From Tsukamurella sputi (GTDB lineage: Bacteria > Actinomycetota > Actinomycetes > Mycobacteriales > Mycobacteriaceae), in assembly GCF_007858445.1 (NCBI RefSeq), contig NZ_VIGV01000001.1, forward strand, positions 992,001 through 1,056,000: a stretch of 64,000 nt of DNA, in the 5' to 3' direction. Made by a program: the position numbers and the translations under genes. Position 1 is the first letter of the stretch. Each line of letters begins with the position of its first letter. Shown piece by piece: positions 1 to 9,931 of the stretch. The notes below the pieces were generated by a model that saw only the letters and a list, made by a program, of their open reading frames with translations, made no database searches and was not told the DNA's origin.

Positions 1-7
1 GTCTCCC

Positions 8-1171
8 TTACTTGTTCGCCAGCTCGGCGGCCTTGTCGGCGCCTTCGTCCATGGTCTGCGCGAGCGTCACCAGCGGGTGGTTCGCGGCGGCCAGGATCGC
101 CCGGCCCTCCTCGACCTTGTTGCCGTCGAGGCGCACGACGAGCGGCTTGGAGGCCGTGTCGCCCAGCGTGTTCAGGGCGCCGACGATGCCGTTGGCGACC
201 GCATCGCACGCGGTGATGCCACCGAAGACGTTGACGAAGACGCTCTTGACCTGCTCGTCGCCGAGGATGACGTCGAGGCCGGCGGCCATGACCTCGGCCG
301 AGGCGCCGCCGCCGATGTCGAGGAAGTTGGCGGGCTTGACGCCGCCGTGGTTCTCACCGGCGTAGGCGACCACGTCGAGCGTCGACATGACCAGGCCCGC
401 ACCGTTGCCGATGACGCCGACCTGACCGTCGAGCTTGACGTAGTTGAGGTCGTTCTCCTTGGCCTTGAGCTCGAGCGGGTCGGTGGACCCGGCGTCGGCG
501 AAGGCCTCGTGATCGGGGTGGCGGAAGTCGGCGTTCTCGTCGAGGCTGACCTTGCCGTCCAGCGCGAGGATCTGGTCGTCCGGGGTGCGGACGAGCGGGT
601 TGACCTCGACCAGGGTGGCGTCCTCGGCGACGAAGACCTCCCACAGCTTCTGGATGGTCACGGCCGCAGCGTCGAGCACCTCGGCGGGCAGCTTGCCGGC
701 CTCGGCGATGGCGCGGGCGGTGGCCAGGTCGACGCCCTTGGTGGCGTCCACCGCGATCTTCGCCAGCGCGTCCGGGTTCTGCTCGGCGGTGACCTCGATC
801 TCCACGCCGCCCTCGACCGAGCACATGGCCAGGTAGGTGCGGTTCGCGCGGTCGAGCAGGAAGGAGATGTAGTACTCCTCGGCGATGTCGCTCGCCTCGG
901 CCACCAGCAGCTTCTTGACGACGTGGCCCTTGATGTCCAGGCCCAGGATGGCCTCGGCGTTGGCCTGCGCCGCATCGGCGTCGGCGGAGTACTTCACGCC
1001 GCCGGCCTTGCCGCGGCCACCCACCTTGACCTGCGCCTTGACCATCACCGGCTTGCCGATTTCCTCGGCGATCGCGCGGGCGTCGGCGACATTGTCCGTC
1101 ACGCGGCCGGCCGAGGTAGGCACGCCGTGCTTGACGAACAGTTCCTTCGCTTGGTATTCGAAGAGATCCAT
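8..1171 (-). CDS. sucC: Succinyl-CoA synthetase (ADP-forming) subunit beta
   Basis: Beta subunit of the TCA-cycle enzyme that converts succinyl-CoA to succinate with ATP formation, in the cytoplasm. The 387-residue protein starts [12 protein letters not shown], has the N-terminal ATP-grasp fold with the [10 protein letters not shown] nucleotide loop and a C-terminal CoA-ligase domain ([22 protein letters not shown]). The ATG at 1171 is chosen over an in-frame upstream extension of 15 codons because it has a GGTGAG ribosome site just before it and gives the family's normal length. sucD is expected just beyond the left edge. Confidence 0.96.
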   Translation of the reverse strand: MDLFEYQAKELFVKHGVPTSAGRVTDNVADARAIAEEIGKPVMVKAQVKVGGRGKAGGVKYSADADAAQANAEAILGLDIKGHVVKKLLVAEASDIAEEYYISFLLDRANRTYLAMCSVEGGVEIEVTAEQNPDALAKIAVDATKGVDLATARAIAEAGKLPAEVLDAAAVTIQKLWEVFVAEDATLVEVNPLVRTPDDQILALDGKVSLDENADFRHPDHEAFADAGSTDPLELKAKENDLNYVKLDGQVGVIGNGAGLVMSTLDVVAYAGENHGGVKPANFLDIGGGASAEVMAAGLDVILGDEQVKSVFVNVFGGITACDAVANGIVGALNTLGDTASKPLVVRLDGNKVEEGRAILAAANHPLVTLAQTMDEGADKAAELANK

Positions 1172-1446
1172 CAGCTCACCATCTGTCTGGTTACTCGGTC
1201 CACCCGCATTCTTCACGGGTCCGGCCTCGACTCTATGCCTCCGCGAATCCGCTCGGGCGGCGACCCTTGTTCAATGACGTATCTCACTTGACCTGCGGTT
1301 ATCAACCATCGCAACCTACCCGTCGGTAAGTTTTGGGATCCGCCCAGGCAACGGAACCGCGAAAGCCGCTCTGGCGAGAAGCAAGCGGCGGTTAAGCAGG
1401 CCGGTGCAACCTTCGTCTCAATCGAGATGAAGGAGAACCCCACCTC
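1172..1446. promoter_or_regulatory. Divergent intergenic region between sucC and the LprG-like gene
   Basis: These 275 bases separate two divergently transcribed genes and must hold both promoters. An AAGGAG ribosome site lies near 1430, just before the lipoprotein start. I see no clear inverted repeat, riboswitch or small ORF with a good ribosome site in the rest. Confidence 0.5.
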
Positions 1447-2235
1447 ATGAAGCGCACTTCCCGCCCCGTGCTCATCGCGGCATCGACCGCGCTCGCGTTC
1501 ACGGTCGCCCTCACCGGCTGCTCCGACAAGGGCGGCCCGACCGGCGGCTCCGAGACCACCGCGACGGCCGGCTCGTCGAACGTCGACGCCTCGGCTCTGC
1601 TGGCGTCCGCTGCCGAGGCCTCGAAGAAGGTCACGAGCACCCACTTCACCGTCGACGTGACCGGCAAGGTGCCCAACATGCCCCTGTCCAAGGTCGACGG
1701 TGACCTGCAGGTCAAACCCGTCACCCAGGCCGAGGGCACCGCCACCGTGGACATCGGCGGGAAGTCCGAGGGCAAGTTCACCTTCATCGACGGCACGATG
1801 TACGCCGCGCTGATGGGCGACAAGTACGTCGACTACGGCGACGGCAAGTCCATCTACGACGTCGCCTCGCTCTTCGACGAGAAGAAGGGCATCCCCACCA
1901 TCCTGACCAAGATCAGCGGCGCGAAAGCCGCCGGTAGCGAGACGATCAACGGCCAGGAGACGACGAAGATCACCGGCACCGTCCCCGCCACCGAGATCGC
2001 GGCCGTCTCGGGCTCGCGCGTGGATCCCGACAAGAGCGTCCCGGTCCCGACCACCGTCTGGATCCAGTCATCCGGCGACAAGCAGCTCGTCCGGATCGAG
2101 GTGAAGCCGTCGGCTGACGGCACCATCACCCTCACGTTCTCCCAGTGGGGCAAGAAGGTCACCGTCACCAAGCCGAAGGTCACTCCGGTCGAACCCACCG
2201 ACAACCCCGGGACCGGCGAGTCCATCCCCCGCTGA
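1447..2235 (+). CDS. lprG: LppX/LprAFG-family lipoprotein, LprG-like
   Basis: Cell-envelope lipoprotein of the family that binds and carries triacylated glycolipids and triacylglycerol to the outer mycomembrane (family knowledge). The 262-residue product has a signal peptide ending in lipobox LTGC with Cys25. The mature part follows mycobacterial LprG closely by eye: a THFTVDVTGKVP segment, INGQETTKITG and a C-terminal TVWIQSSGDKQL...FSQWGKKVTVTKP block. In mycobacteria lprG is usually coupled to the P55 efflux pump; no such gene is adjacent here. AAGGAG precedes the ATG. Confidence 0.85.
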   Translation: MKRTSRPVLIAASTALAFTVALTGCSDKGGPTGGSETTATAGSSNVDASALLASAAEASKKVTSTHFTVDVTGKVPNMPLSKVDGDLQVKPVTQAEGTATVDIGGKSEGKFTFIDGTMYAALMGDKYVDYGDGKSIYDVASLFDEKKGIPTILTKISGAKAAGSETINGQETTKITGTVPATEIAAVSGSRVDPDKSVPVPTTVWIQSSGDKQLVRIEVKPSADGTITLTFSQWGKKVTVTKPKVTPVEPTDNPGTGESIPR

Positions 2236-2289
2236 CCCACTCCCCCGAACCTGTTTCCCCGAACCTGCTCGACGCAGAAAGGCACCACC

Positions 2290-2661
2290 ATGAAGACCAT
2301 CGCCAAGAAGGCGTTCGTCAGTTCTCTCGCCGTCGCCGGCATCGCTTCCGGCGCCCAGCTCGTCGCCGCGCCCGCCGCGAACGCCGTGGGCAATTGGGGC
2401 GCGATCGCCGTCTCGTCCAACGGATCCAACGGTCGCGCCTGGGACTACGCCTCCCGCGCCGACGCGGAACGCGCCGCGCTGAACTCCTGCCCCGGTGCAT
2501 GCAAGGTCCTCACGAGCTTCGTGAACAGCTGCGGCGCCGTGGCGCAGAACCCGCGCAGCTTCCACGGCGGCAGCGGCCCCACGCTCTACGCCGCACAGCG
2601 CAACGCCATCTCGCTCAACGGTGGCGGTTCGATCCTGGCCTGGGCCTGCACCACCCGCTGA
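2290..2661 (+). CDS. Small secreted DUF4189-type protein
   Basis: A 123-residue exported protein. Residues 1-32 form a signal peptide with an AANA cleavage region. The mature part has the DUF4189 pattern: WGAIAVSSN, an alanine-rich AERAALNSC segment, CGAVAQNP and a C-terminal AWAC. Four cysteines could make two disulfides. The function of the family is unknown. An AGAAAGG ribosome site precedes the ATG, and a strong hairpin follows the stop. Confidence 0.75.
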   Translation: MKTIAKKAFVSSLAVAGIASGAQLVAAPAANAVGNWGAIAVSSNGSNGRAWDYASRADAERAALNSCPGACKVLTSFVNSCGAVAQNPRSFHGGSGPTLYAAQRNAISLNGGGSILAWACTTR

Positions 2662-2677
2662 CGCCCGCTCGGCATGC

Positions 2678-2712
2678 ACGGGGCGGCACCGTTTCCCACG
2701 GTGCCGCCCCGT
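2678..2712. terminator. Perfect 14-bp stem-loop after the DUF4189 gene
   Basis: Arms 2678-2691 and 2699-2712 are exact reverse complements around a 7-base loop (TTTCCCA). There is no T-run, as is usual for actinobacterial terminators. It lies just before the GTG start of the GH10 gene, so it probably separates the two transcripts. Confidence 0.7.
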
Positions 2713-2731
2713 CGTCGGTACTCTCGCGGAC

Positions 2732-3886
2732 GTGACGCCCGGCTCAGGGTTCCTCGCCCCGATCATCGCACTCATCACGTTGACCGTCGTCGGGTGCAAC
2801 GCACCGGAACCTGCAGGTCGTGCGCCCTCGTCCGACGGCACATGCCGGCTCCCGTCACCCCCACTCCGTGAACTCGCCGCTGCGCACGGAAAGACCATCG
2901 GCACGGCGTACCGTTCCTCCTTCGCCGCCGGCGACGGATGCTACGAGGAGATCGCGGGGCGCGAGTTCGGTTCGCTCACCACGGAGATCGGGACGATGAC
3001 GAACACCGTCGCGCCGCAGGCGGGTCGCTTCGACTTCCGGGAGGCCGACGCGGTGGCGGATCGCGCGCGGCTTCGCGGCCAGGACTTCCAGATCCACTCG
3101 CTCGTGTGGGACCCCCTCGATCAGCAGGTCTGGGGCATCGTGCCCGAGTACGTGCGAGCGATGCCCGACGCGGAGCGGCACCGGTTCATGACCGATCTGG
3201 TCAGGACGATCGTGCAGCGATACGCGAACCGGGCGAGCACGGTCACGGTGGTCAACGAGCCTTTCGACCAGCGCGGAGTACTGCAGCAGAACACCTGGTG
3301 GCGCACCACATCCGGCGAGCAGTACATCGTGGACGCCTTCCGCGCTGCGCGGCGCGCGGCACCGGCGATGAAGCTGTACCTCAACGAACACAGCGCGGAG
3401 ACGGTGAGCGACAAGTCGAACGCTCTCCTCGAGCTGGCACGCCGGCTCCGCAGCGAGACTGCGGAAGTCATCGTCGACGGCAGGACCGAGCGTCGACCGA
3501 TCCTCGACGGCGTCGGCTTTCAAACGCACATGCTGGGCGGCGCCGACCAGCAGCCGAGGTCCGAGGACATGCGCCCGAACCTGCGGCGGTTCACCGATCT
3601 CGGGCTCGATATCCGCTTCACCGAGTTGGACGTGCGCATCCCCACTGAGAAGGGCCGCGCCACCGACGCGGACCTGCAGCGGCAAGCGCGCGTCTACTCG
3701 ACGATGGCCGGACTGTGCGGCGAGCTCAGCCGCTGCACGGGGATGACGGTGTGGGGCTTCACCGACCGCCGGTCGTGGATCACCGACTACCCGGACACGT
3801 TCTCCGGGTACGGCTGCGCCAACATCCTCGATCAGGGGTACGCCGCGAAGCCGGCCTGGGAGGCCTTGCGCTCGGCGTACCGTTAG
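2732..3886 (+). CDS. Glycoside hydrolase family 10 lipoprotein (endo-xylanase-like)
   Basis: Probable secreted, lipid-anchored beta-glycanase of family GH10. The acid/base Glu is in TVVNEPF and the nucleophile Glu in FTELDVRIP; an early LVWD motif replaces the usual LVWH. The GTG at 2732 gives 384 residues with a short signal peptide and lipobox VVGC (Cys22); the longer in-frame ORF from 2621 would overlap the preceding gene and the terminator. It ends 6 bases from the convergent aacS. The true substrate is uncertain: mycolic-acid bacteria are not typical xylan degraders. Confidence 0.8.
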   Translation: MTPGSGFLAPIIALITLTVVGCNAPEPAGRAPSSDGTCRLPSPPLRELAAAHGKTIGTAYRSSFAAGDGCYEEIAGREFGSLTTEIGTMTNTVAPQAGRFDFREADAVADRARLRGQDFQIHSLVWDPLDQQVWGIVPEYVRAMPDAERHRFMTDLVRTIVQRYANRASTVTVVNEPFDQRGVLQQNTWWRTTSGEQYIVDAFRAARRAAPAMKLYLNEHSAETVSDKSNALLELARRLRSETAEVIVDGRTERRPILDGVGFQTHMLGGADQQPRSEDMRPNLRRFTDLGLDIRFTELDVRIPTEKGRATDADLQRQARVYSTMAGLCGELSRCTGMTVWGFTDRRSWITDYPDTFSGYGCANILDQGYAAKPAWEALRSAYR

Positions 3887-3892
3887 ACCCCA

Positions 3893-5755
3893 TCACCAGG
3901 CGTGCGCACTCCCCTGCGCCTCGTACCAGCTGAGCAGGGCGGGATCGTCGACGGACTTCGGGTCGACGTTCACGTCCCGGCCCGCGAGCATGCCGGTCAC
4001 CGGGATCTCGAGCTTCTTGCCGGTGCGAGTGTGCGGGATGCCGGGGGCTTCGATCACCTCGTCGGGCACGTGCCGCGGGGAGAGCCTGGTCCGTACGTCC
4101 GTGCGGATGCGTTGCACGAGGTCGTCGGTCAGCTCGGCTCCGGGCACCAGCGTCAGGAACAGCGGCATCCAGTACTTGGCGTCCGGCCCGTCCACGCCGA
4201 CGACCATCGCCTCGGCGATCTCCGGGATGGCCTCCACCACCTCGTAGATGTCGGCGGATCCCATCCGAATACCGTTGCGGTTCAACGTCGCATCGCTGCG
4301 CCCATGGATCGTCATGGATCCGCGGTCGGTGAGCTCCACCCAGTCGCCGTGCCGCCAGACGTTCGGCGCGATCCCGTCGGTCCACTCGTGCTCGAAGTAG
4401 GCGGCGCGGTACTTCGCATCCCCCGGGTCGTTCCAGAAGTTCGTGGGCATCGACGGCATGGGCATGGTGATCACCATCTCGCCGACCTCACCGATGAGCG
4501 GGGTGCGATCCGGGGCCCACGCCTCCAGGGCGCAGCCGAGGTAGCGCACCGTCAGCTCACCGGGCACGTGCGGTACGGAGGCCGTGCCGCCGCAGAAGGC
4601 GCTGCACACGTCCGTGCCGCCGGAGACGGAGCTCACCGGGAGCCCCGCCGCCACGTGCTCGTCCACCCAGGTGAACAGGTCGGGCGCGAGCGGCGAGCCC
4701 GTGCTGCCGATCGTCCGGAGCACCAGGTCGTGGTCGGTGCCCGGGTTCAGGCCGGCCTTGCGGGAGGCCTGCAGCTGCCCCGGGCTCGTGCCGAAGAAGG
4801 TGACCTTCTCGTCCTCGCAGACCTGCCACAGCCGGTCCGCCGTGGGCGCGAGCGGATGCCCGGAGAAGGTGACGATGGTGGCGCCCATGAGCAACCCGGC
4901 CACCTGGTAGTTCCACATCATCCACGACAGCGCGGTGTGCCAGAAGAAGACGTCGCCGGGGCCGATCTCGTTGTGCAGTCCCAGTACCTTCACGTGTTCG
5001 ACGAGGATACCACCGTGCCCCTGCACGATCCCCTTCGGCTTGCCGGTCGTACCGGAGCTGAACAGCACCCACAGCGGATGGTCGAAGGGCACCTGCACCG
5101 GCTTCAGCTCGGGCGTCGCATCGGTCGGCTCGGGCAGCTCGGTGATCACGTGCGATGCCGGAACCCCCAGCAACCCCGCCAGTTCCACAGTGTCCGCCCG
5201 CTTGTCGATCCGCTTCTCCCCGAACCGGTATCCATCGCGAGAGAACAGGACGTTCGGCTCGAGCTGTGCCATGCGCCCCGCAGCGCCCTCCGGCGCGTAG
5301 TCCTGCGCGCAGCCCGACCAGACCGCGCCGATCGACGCGGTGGCCAGGAAGGCGATCACGGCGAAGGGCTCGTCGGGCAGATAGGCGGCCACCCGGTCGC
5401 CCACGCCCACCCCGAGCGACCGGAGCAGTTCCGCGGTCGCGGACACCCGCGCGGGGAGCTCGGACCACGGAATCTCCACCCGCGCACCGTCGTCGGACAG
5501 ACCGACGATGGCCGCCCCCGGGAGCGAGGCGAACCGCAGCACTCGGTCGACGTAGTTCAGTTCCACCTCGGGGAACCAGCGCGCGCCCGGCATCTCCCGC
5601 GAAACGAGCACCGGACCGGTGCGTTCTCCGAGCTCGAAGAAGTCCCACACCGCGCCCCAGAACTTCTCGGGCTCGGATACGGACCACTGGTAGACGGCGT
5701 CGTAGTCCCCCGTGGGGAGACCGACGGATTCAGCGAAGCGATCGATCGAATGCAC
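3893..5755 (-). CDS. aacS: Acetoacetyl-CoA synthetase
   Basis: ATP-dependent activation of acetoacetate to acetoacetyl-CoA, cytoplasmic. The 620-residue protein is an ANL-superfamily ligase with the AMP motif SSGTTGKPKGIV and a C-terminal lid ending in HTRTGKKLEIPV. Its N-terminus (YQWSVSEPEKFWGAVWDFF) is typical of AacS rather than acetyl-CoA synthetase. Start is GTG at 5755, 4 bases after the preceding ligase gene, so it is the last gene of the leucine operon. Acetoacetate is a product of the HMG-CoA lyase step encoded upstream, so this enzyme can return it to central metabolism. Confidence 0.9.
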   Translation of the reverse strand: MHSIDRFAESVGLPTGDYDAVYQWSVSEPEKFWGAVWDFFELGERTGPVLVSREMPGARWFPEVELNYVDRVLRFASLPGAAIVGLSDDGARVEIPWSELPARVSATAELLRSLGVGVGDRVAAYLPDEPFAVIAFLATASIGAVWSGCAQDYAPEGAAGRMAQLEPNVLFSRDGYRFGEKRIDKRADTVELAGLLGVPASHVITELPEPTDATPELKPVQVPFDHPLWVLFSSGTTGKPKGIVQGHGGILVEHVKVLGLHNEIGPGDVFFWHTALSWMMWNYQVAGLLMGATIVTFSGHPLAPTADRLWQVCEDEKVTFFGTSPGQLQASRKAGLNPGTDHDLVLRTIGSTGSPLAPDLFTWVDEHVAAGLPVSSVSGGTDVCSAFCGGTASVPHVPGELTVRYLGCALEAWAPDRTPLIGEVGEMVITMPMPSMPTNFWNDPGDAKYRAAYFEHEWTDGIAPNVWRHGDWVELTDRGSMTIHGRSDATLNRNGIRMGSADIYEVVEAIPEIAEAMVVGVDGPDAKYWMPLFLTLVPGAELTDDLVQRIRTDVRTRLSPRHVPDEVIEAPGIPHTRTGKKLEIPVTGMLAGRDVNVDPKSVDDPALLSWYEAQGSAHAW

Positions 5756-5759
5756 CTCG

Positions 5760-7385
5760 TCAGCCTTCCAGACCGAGCAGCGTCACGGACTCTTCCCGCA
5801 TCTGCACCTTGCGGATCTTCCCGGAGACCGTCATCGGGAAGGCGGAGACCACGTGGACGTAGCGGGGGATCTTGTGCCGCGCGATCTTCCCGTCCGCGAA
5901 GGCTTTCAGATCCTCGACCGTGAAGGATTCCACGCCCTCGCGGAGCTGGATCCAGGCCATCAGTTCCTCGCCGTACTTCTCGTCGGGCACGCCGATCACC
6001 TGCGCGTCGAGGATGTCCGGGTGGCTGTAGAGGAACTCCTCGATCTCGCGCGGATAGATGTTCTCACCGCCGCGGATCACCATGTCCTTGATCCGGCCGG
6101 TCACCCGCACGTAGCCGTCCTCGTCCATCGTCGCCAGGTCACCCGTGTGCATCCAGCCGTCGGCGTCGATCGCCTCGGCCGTCTTCTCCTCGTTGTTCCA
6201 ATAGCCCTTCATCACGGAATAGCCACGGGTGCACAGCTCCCCGACCTCGCCGCGCGGCATCACGGTGCCGTCGATCGGGTCGATCACCTGGATCTCCAGG
6301 TGCGGTCCCACCCGCCCGACGGTGCCGACGCGCAGCTCGAGCGCGTCGTCGACGCGGGTCTGAGTGGAGACCGGTGAGGTCTCCGTCATGCCGTAACAGA
6401 TCGACACCTCGGTCATGCCCATCCGGTCGACCACCTTGCGCATGACCTCCTCCGGACACGGCGAGCCGGCCATGATGCCGGTGCGCAGGCTGGAGAGGTC
6501 GTAGCTGTCGAAGTCGGCGAGCGCGAGCTCCGCGATGAACATCGTGGGCACGCCGTAGAGGCTGGTGCACTTCTCCTGCGCCACCGCCGCGAGCGCGTCC
6601 TGCGGAACGAACGCCGGCCCGGGGATGACCATCGCCGCGCCGTGCGTGATCGCCGCGAGGTTGCCCATCACCATGCCGAAGCAGTGGTAGAAGGGCACGG
6701 GAATGCAGATCGAGTCCTGCTCCGTGTAGTTCAGCAGCTCACCCACGAGATAGCCGTTGTTGAGGATGTTCCCGTGGGTCAGCGTGGCGCCCTTGGGGAA
6801 TCCGGTGGTGCCAGACGTGTACTGGATGTTGATCGGGTCGTCGGCGCGCAACTCGTCGCCCAGGTCCGCGAGGGCGTCCGACTCCTCCTCCGACGGTGCC
6901 GCGAGGTAGGCGTCCCACGCCGGGGTGCCGAACTCCACCACGTCGCGCAGCTCCGGCGCCTCCGGCCGGGCGGCCTCCAGCATCGCCGCGTACTCCGAGG
7001 TCTTGAAGCTGGTCATCGTGTAGACCGCCACGATGCCCGACTGGTTCAGCGCGTACTCCAGCTCCCGTTGCCGGTAGGAGGGGTTGAGATTGACCAGGAT
7101 CACGCCGGCCAGCGCCGTGCCGAATTGCACGATCACCCACTCCGGCGTGTTGGGCGCCCACACGCCGACGCGGTCACCACGGCGGATTCCGGCGCGCAAC
7201 AGTCCGGCCGCGAAGGCCCGGGAGTCGGCGAGCAGTTCGGCGTAGGTCCAGCGGCGGCCCGAGGGCACGTCGACGAGCGCCGTGCGCTCGCCGAACCTGT
7301 CGGCCGTCATCTCGAGCTGGGCGCCGATCGTGGCGGTCAGCAGCGCGGGCTCGGCCTCGCCGCGATCGTAGGACGGGGTGGTCAT
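5760..7385 (-). CDS. Acyl-CoA ligase (FadD35-like AMP-binding enzyme)
   Basis: A 541-residue ANL-superfamily ligase: AMP-binding motif [16 protein letters not shown], a [21 protein letters not shown] hinge region and a C-terminal catalytic Lys in SGKIRKV. It resembles the short/medium-chain FadD35 group that sits in the equivalent M. tuberculosis cluster (recalled). Its substrate is probably a branched or short fatty acid such as isovalerate, inferred only from context. ATG at 7385 has an AGGAGT ribosome site; gap of 17 bases from the lyase gene. Confidence 0.85.
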   Translation of the reverse strand: MTTPSYDRGEAEPALLTATIGAQLEMTADRFGERTALVDVPSGRRWTYAELLADSRAFAAGLLRAGIRRGDRVGVWAPNTPEWVIVQFGTALAGVILVNLNPSYRQRELEYALNQSGIVAVYTMTSFKTSEYAAMLEAARPEAPELRDVVEFGTPAWDAYLAAPSEEESDALADLGDELRADDPINIQYTSGTTGFPKGATLTHGNILNNGYLVGELLNYTEQDSICIPVPFYHCFGMVMGNLAAITHGAAMVIPGPAFVPQDALAAVAQEKCTSLYGVPTMFIAELALADFDSYDLSSLRTGIMAGSPCPEEVMRKVVDRMGMTEVSICYGMTETSPVSTQTRVDDALELRVGTVGRVGPHLEIQVIDPIDGTVMPRGEVGELCTRGYSVMKGYWNNEEKTAEAIDADGWMHTGDLATMDEDGYVRVTGRIKDMVIRGGENIYPREIEEFLYSHPDILDAQVIGVPDEKYGEELMAWIQLREGVESFTVEDLKAFADGKIARHKIPRYVHVVSAFPMTVSGKIRKVQMREESVTLLGLEG

Positions 7386-7402
7386 CTCTTCACTCCTACT
7401 GA

Positions 7403-8245
7403 CTACTCGGCCCGGGCGACGATCGCGCGGGCCTGGGCGAGCAACGGGGCGTCGATCATCTGACCCCGCACCTGGTAGACACCGTTGTTCCCGGCCTCCG
7501 CCTCGAGTACCTCACGGGCCCAGGCGATCTCGTCGTCCGTGGGCCGATAGGCGGCGCGGATCACCGCGGCCTGCGAGGGATGGATGCAGACGGTGGCGGC
7601 GAAGCCGAGCGCCACGGCGTCCTCCGCCTCCGCGGCGAGGCCCTCGGTGTCGGCGATGTCGATGTGCACCGCATCGAGGGCGAACTTGCCGTGCGCCGCG
7701 GCCGCGAGCCGCGTGGCCGAGCGGACGTGCCGGGGGACGTCGCGGTAGGTCGCGTCGGCGAAACGGCTGGACCGTCCGCCCATCGCGGCAACCAGGTCCT
7801 CGGCGCCCCACATCAGGCCGATGCAGCGGGGATGCGCGGCGATCTCGCCCACGTTCACAGCGCCGAGCGGCGTCTCGATGAGAGCGATCACCTGCAGGCC
7901 GTCGACCTGCGCCAACTTGTCCAACTGGTGCGCCGACTCGGTCTTGGCGAGCATGACCACACGATAGGCCGTCCGCCGCAGCGCCTCGATGTCTTCGGCG
8001 AAGTCGTACGTGCCGAAGGCGTTCACCCGCACGATCGTCGTCGCCGGGTCGAGGTCGTTGTCGATCAGCGCCTCCCGCGCCGACGGCCGCGCATCGGCGG
8101 TGACCGCGTCCTCGAGGTCGAGGATCACCGCGTCGGCGCGCTCGGCGGCCTTCGCGTAGCGCTCGGGCCGGTCCGCGGGGCAGAACAGGATGGCGGGGCC
8201 GGGCGGCTGCCAGGCCGGGGCATCGCGTCCGTCGTGGTGGAACAT
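7403..8245 (-). CDS. CitE-like (R/S)-hydroxyacyl-CoA lyase, probable HMG-CoA lyase
   Basis: A 280-residue HpcH/HpaI/CitE-family aldolase with the metal and substrate motifs [14 protein letters not shown] and GAEDL. The M. tuberculosis orthologue at this position in the same cluster (Rv2498c) is described as a bifunctional lyase for HMG-CoA in leucine breakdown and citramalyl-CoA in itaconate breakdown. The same roles are inferred here. The ATG follows directly on the TAG stop of the MaoC gene, so the two are likely translationally coupled. Confidence 0.87.
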   Translation of the reverse strand: MFHHDGRDAPAWQPPGPAILFCPADRPERYAKAAERADAVILDLEDAVTADARPSAREALIDNDLDPATTIVRVNAFGTYDFAEDIEALRRTAYRVVMLAKTESAHQLDKLAQVDGLQVIALIETPLGAVNVGEIAAHPRCIGLMWGAEDLVAAMGGRSSRFADATYRDVPRHVRSATRLAAAAHGKFALDAVHIDIADTEGLAAEAEDAVALGFAATVCIHPSQAAVIRAAYRPTDDEIAWAREVLEAEAGNNGVYQVRGQMIDAPLLAQARAIVARAE

Positions 8246-8785
8246 CTACGCGCCCTCCCCCGACGGTGCCTGCGACATCAGGCCCGCTCGCTCCGCTCCC
8301 GGCGCCCGCCGCACGAGCGTCGAGCGCTCGGCCACCGCGACGACGGTGCCGTCCTGGTTCCGTGCCACGTGCCGCAGGTTGACGATGCCCTCGCCGGGCC
8401 GCGACTTGGACTCCCGTTTGCCCGTGCACAGCGTCTCCGCATACAGGGTGTCGCCCGCGAAGACCGGGGCGGGGAAGGCGATCTCGGAGAAGCCGAGGTT
8501 CGCCACCAGTGTTCCCTGCGTGAGTTGCGCGACCGACAGCCCGACCAGGGTGGAGAGCGTGTACATCGAATTCACCAGGCGCTGCCCACCGAATCCGGGC
8601 TGCTGCGCCGACCAGTGCGCGTCGAGATGCAGCGCCTGGGTGTTCATGGTCAGCTTGGTGAACAGCATGTTGTCGGCCTCGGTCACGGTGACGCCGGGCC
8701 GGTGCTCGTAGAGGACGCCGTCCTCGAACTCCTCGAACCACAGGCCGCGCTGGGTGACCCGCTTCACGGGCTCCTGCTCACTCAT
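8246..8785 (-). CDS. MaoC-like enoyl-CoA hydratase (methylglutaconyl-CoA hydratase candidate)
   Basis: A 179-residue hotdog-fold protein of the MaoC family. The NMLFTKLTMNTQALHLD stretch carries the usual N-x(n)-H hydratase pattern. From its place between the dehydrogenase and the lyase, the expected reaction is hydration of 3-methylglutaconyl-CoA to HMG-CoA, as proposed for Rv2499c. ATG at 8785 overlaps the stop of the acyl-CoA dehydrogenase gene by ATGA. A much longer in-frame ORF to 9496 exists but runs over the dehydrogenase gene and is not coding. Confidence 0.85.
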   Translation of the reverse strand: MSEQEPVKRVTQRGLWFEEFEDGVLYEHRPGVTVTEADNMLFTKLTMNTQALHLDAHWSAQQPGFGGQRLVNSMYTLSTLVGLSVAQLTQGTLVANLGFSEIAFPAPVFAGDTLYAETLCTGKRESKSRPGEGIVNLRHVARNQDGTVVAVAERSTLVRRAPGAERAGLMSQAPSGEGA

Positions 8786-9930
8786 GCCGGCAGTCCCAGC
8801 GAGCGGGCGATCAGCATGAGCTGCACCTCGGTAGTGCCCTCGCCGATCTCGAGGATCTTCGAATCGCGGTAGTGCCGGGCGACTGGGTACTCGTTCATGA
8901 AGCCGTAGCCACCGTGGATCTGAGTGGCCATGCGCGCGTTGTCCATCGCGGCCTCGGAGGAGATCATCTTGGCGATGGCGGCCTCCTTCTTGAAGGGCTT
9001 GCCCGCCAGCATGAGCCGCGCCGCCTCGTAGTACGCGACGCGGGAGGTGTGCGCCCGGGCCTCCATCCGCGCGATGGCGAAGGCGACGGACTGGAACTCG
9101 CCGATCGGCTTGCCGAAGGCGTTGCGCTCCTTGGCGTACTTCACCGACTCGTCCACGCAGCCCTGGGCCGCGCCGGTGGCCACGGCGGCGATAGCGATGC
9201 GGCCCTCGTCGAGGATGGAGAGGAAGTTCGCATAGCCGCGCCCCTCGTCGCCCAGAAGGTTCTCCTTGGGAACGCGCACGTCGGAGAAGCTCAGCGGGTG
9301 CGTGTCCGAGGCGTTCCAGCCCACCTTGTTGTATGCGGGCTCCACGGTGAAGCCGGGAGTACCGCTGGGCACGATGATCGTGGAGATCTGCTTGCGCCCG
9401 TCGGGCTTCGTTCCCGTCACCGCGGTCACCGTCACCAGGCTGGTGATGTCGGTGCCCGAGTTGGTGATGAACTGCTTGGAGCCGTTGATGACCCACTCGT
9501 CGCCGTCGAGTTTGGCGGTGGTCTGGGTGCCCGAGGCGTCCGAGCCGCAGCCCGGCTCGGTGAGGCCGAAGCCCGCGAGGTTCTCGCCCGCGGCAAGGCT
9601 CGGCAGGTACTTCTGCTTCTGCTCCTCGGTACCGAACTTGTAGATCGGCATGGCGCCGAGGCCCACACCGGCCTCGACGGTCATCGCCACCGACTGGTCG
9701 ACGCGGCCGAGCTCCTCCAGCGCGAGGGCGAGGGCGAAGTAGTCGCCGCCCATGCCGCCGTACTCCTCGGGGAAGGGCAGGCCGAACAAGCCCATCCGGC
9801 CCATCTGCTTCACGACCTCGTACGGGAAGGAGTGCTCCTCGTCGTGCTTGGCCGCGACGGGCGCGACCACCTGGTTCGCGAAGTCGCGCACCGTATCCCG
9901 CAGGTCGGCGTAGTCCTGGGTCAGTTCCAT
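8782..9930 (-). CDS. Acyl-CoA dehydrogenase (isovaleryl-CoA dehydrogenase candidate)
   Basis: A 382-residue FAD-dependent acyl-CoA dehydrogenase. Signature 1 is GFGLTEPGCGSDASG; the C-terminal GEGTTEVQ places a Glu at residue 364 at the classical catalytic position. In the cluster it is the expected isovaleryl-CoA to 3-methylcrotonyl-CoA step (FadE19 position). Textbook isovaleryl-CoA dehydrogenases use a Glu on another helix, so the exact substrate remains an inference. GGAGGA precedes its ATG, which lies one base after the stop of the carboxylase alpha gene. Confidence 0.88.
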   Translation of the reverse strand: MELTQDYADLRDTVRDFANQVVAPVAAKHDEEHSFPYEVVKQMGRMGLFGLPFPEEYGGMGGDYFALALALEELGRVDQSVAMTVEAGVGLGAMPIYKFGTEEQKQKYLPSLAAGENLAGFGLTEPGCGSDASGTQTTAKLDGDEWVINGSKQFITNSGTDITSLVTVTAVTGTKPDGRKQISTIIVPSGTPGFTVEPAYNKVGWNASDTHPLSFSDVRVPKENLLGDEGRGYANFLSILDEGRIAIAAVATGAAQGCVDESVKYAKERNAFGKPIGEFQSVAFAIARMEARAHTSRVAYYEAARLMLAGKPFKKEAAIAKMISSEAAMDNARMATQIHGGYGFMNEYPVARHYRDSKILEIGEGTTEVQLMLIARSLGLPA

Positions 9931-9931
9931 G

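Noticed and set aside
77-1291. Long plus-strand frames opposite sucC
   Set aside because: They mirror the codon pattern of sucC, have Arg/Asp/Val-rich shadow composition and no ribosome site.
8786-9496. Extension of the MaoC frame upstream
   Set aside because: It overlaps the acyl-CoA dehydrogenase gene in another frame and has shadow composition; the ATGA overlap at 8782 marks the true start.
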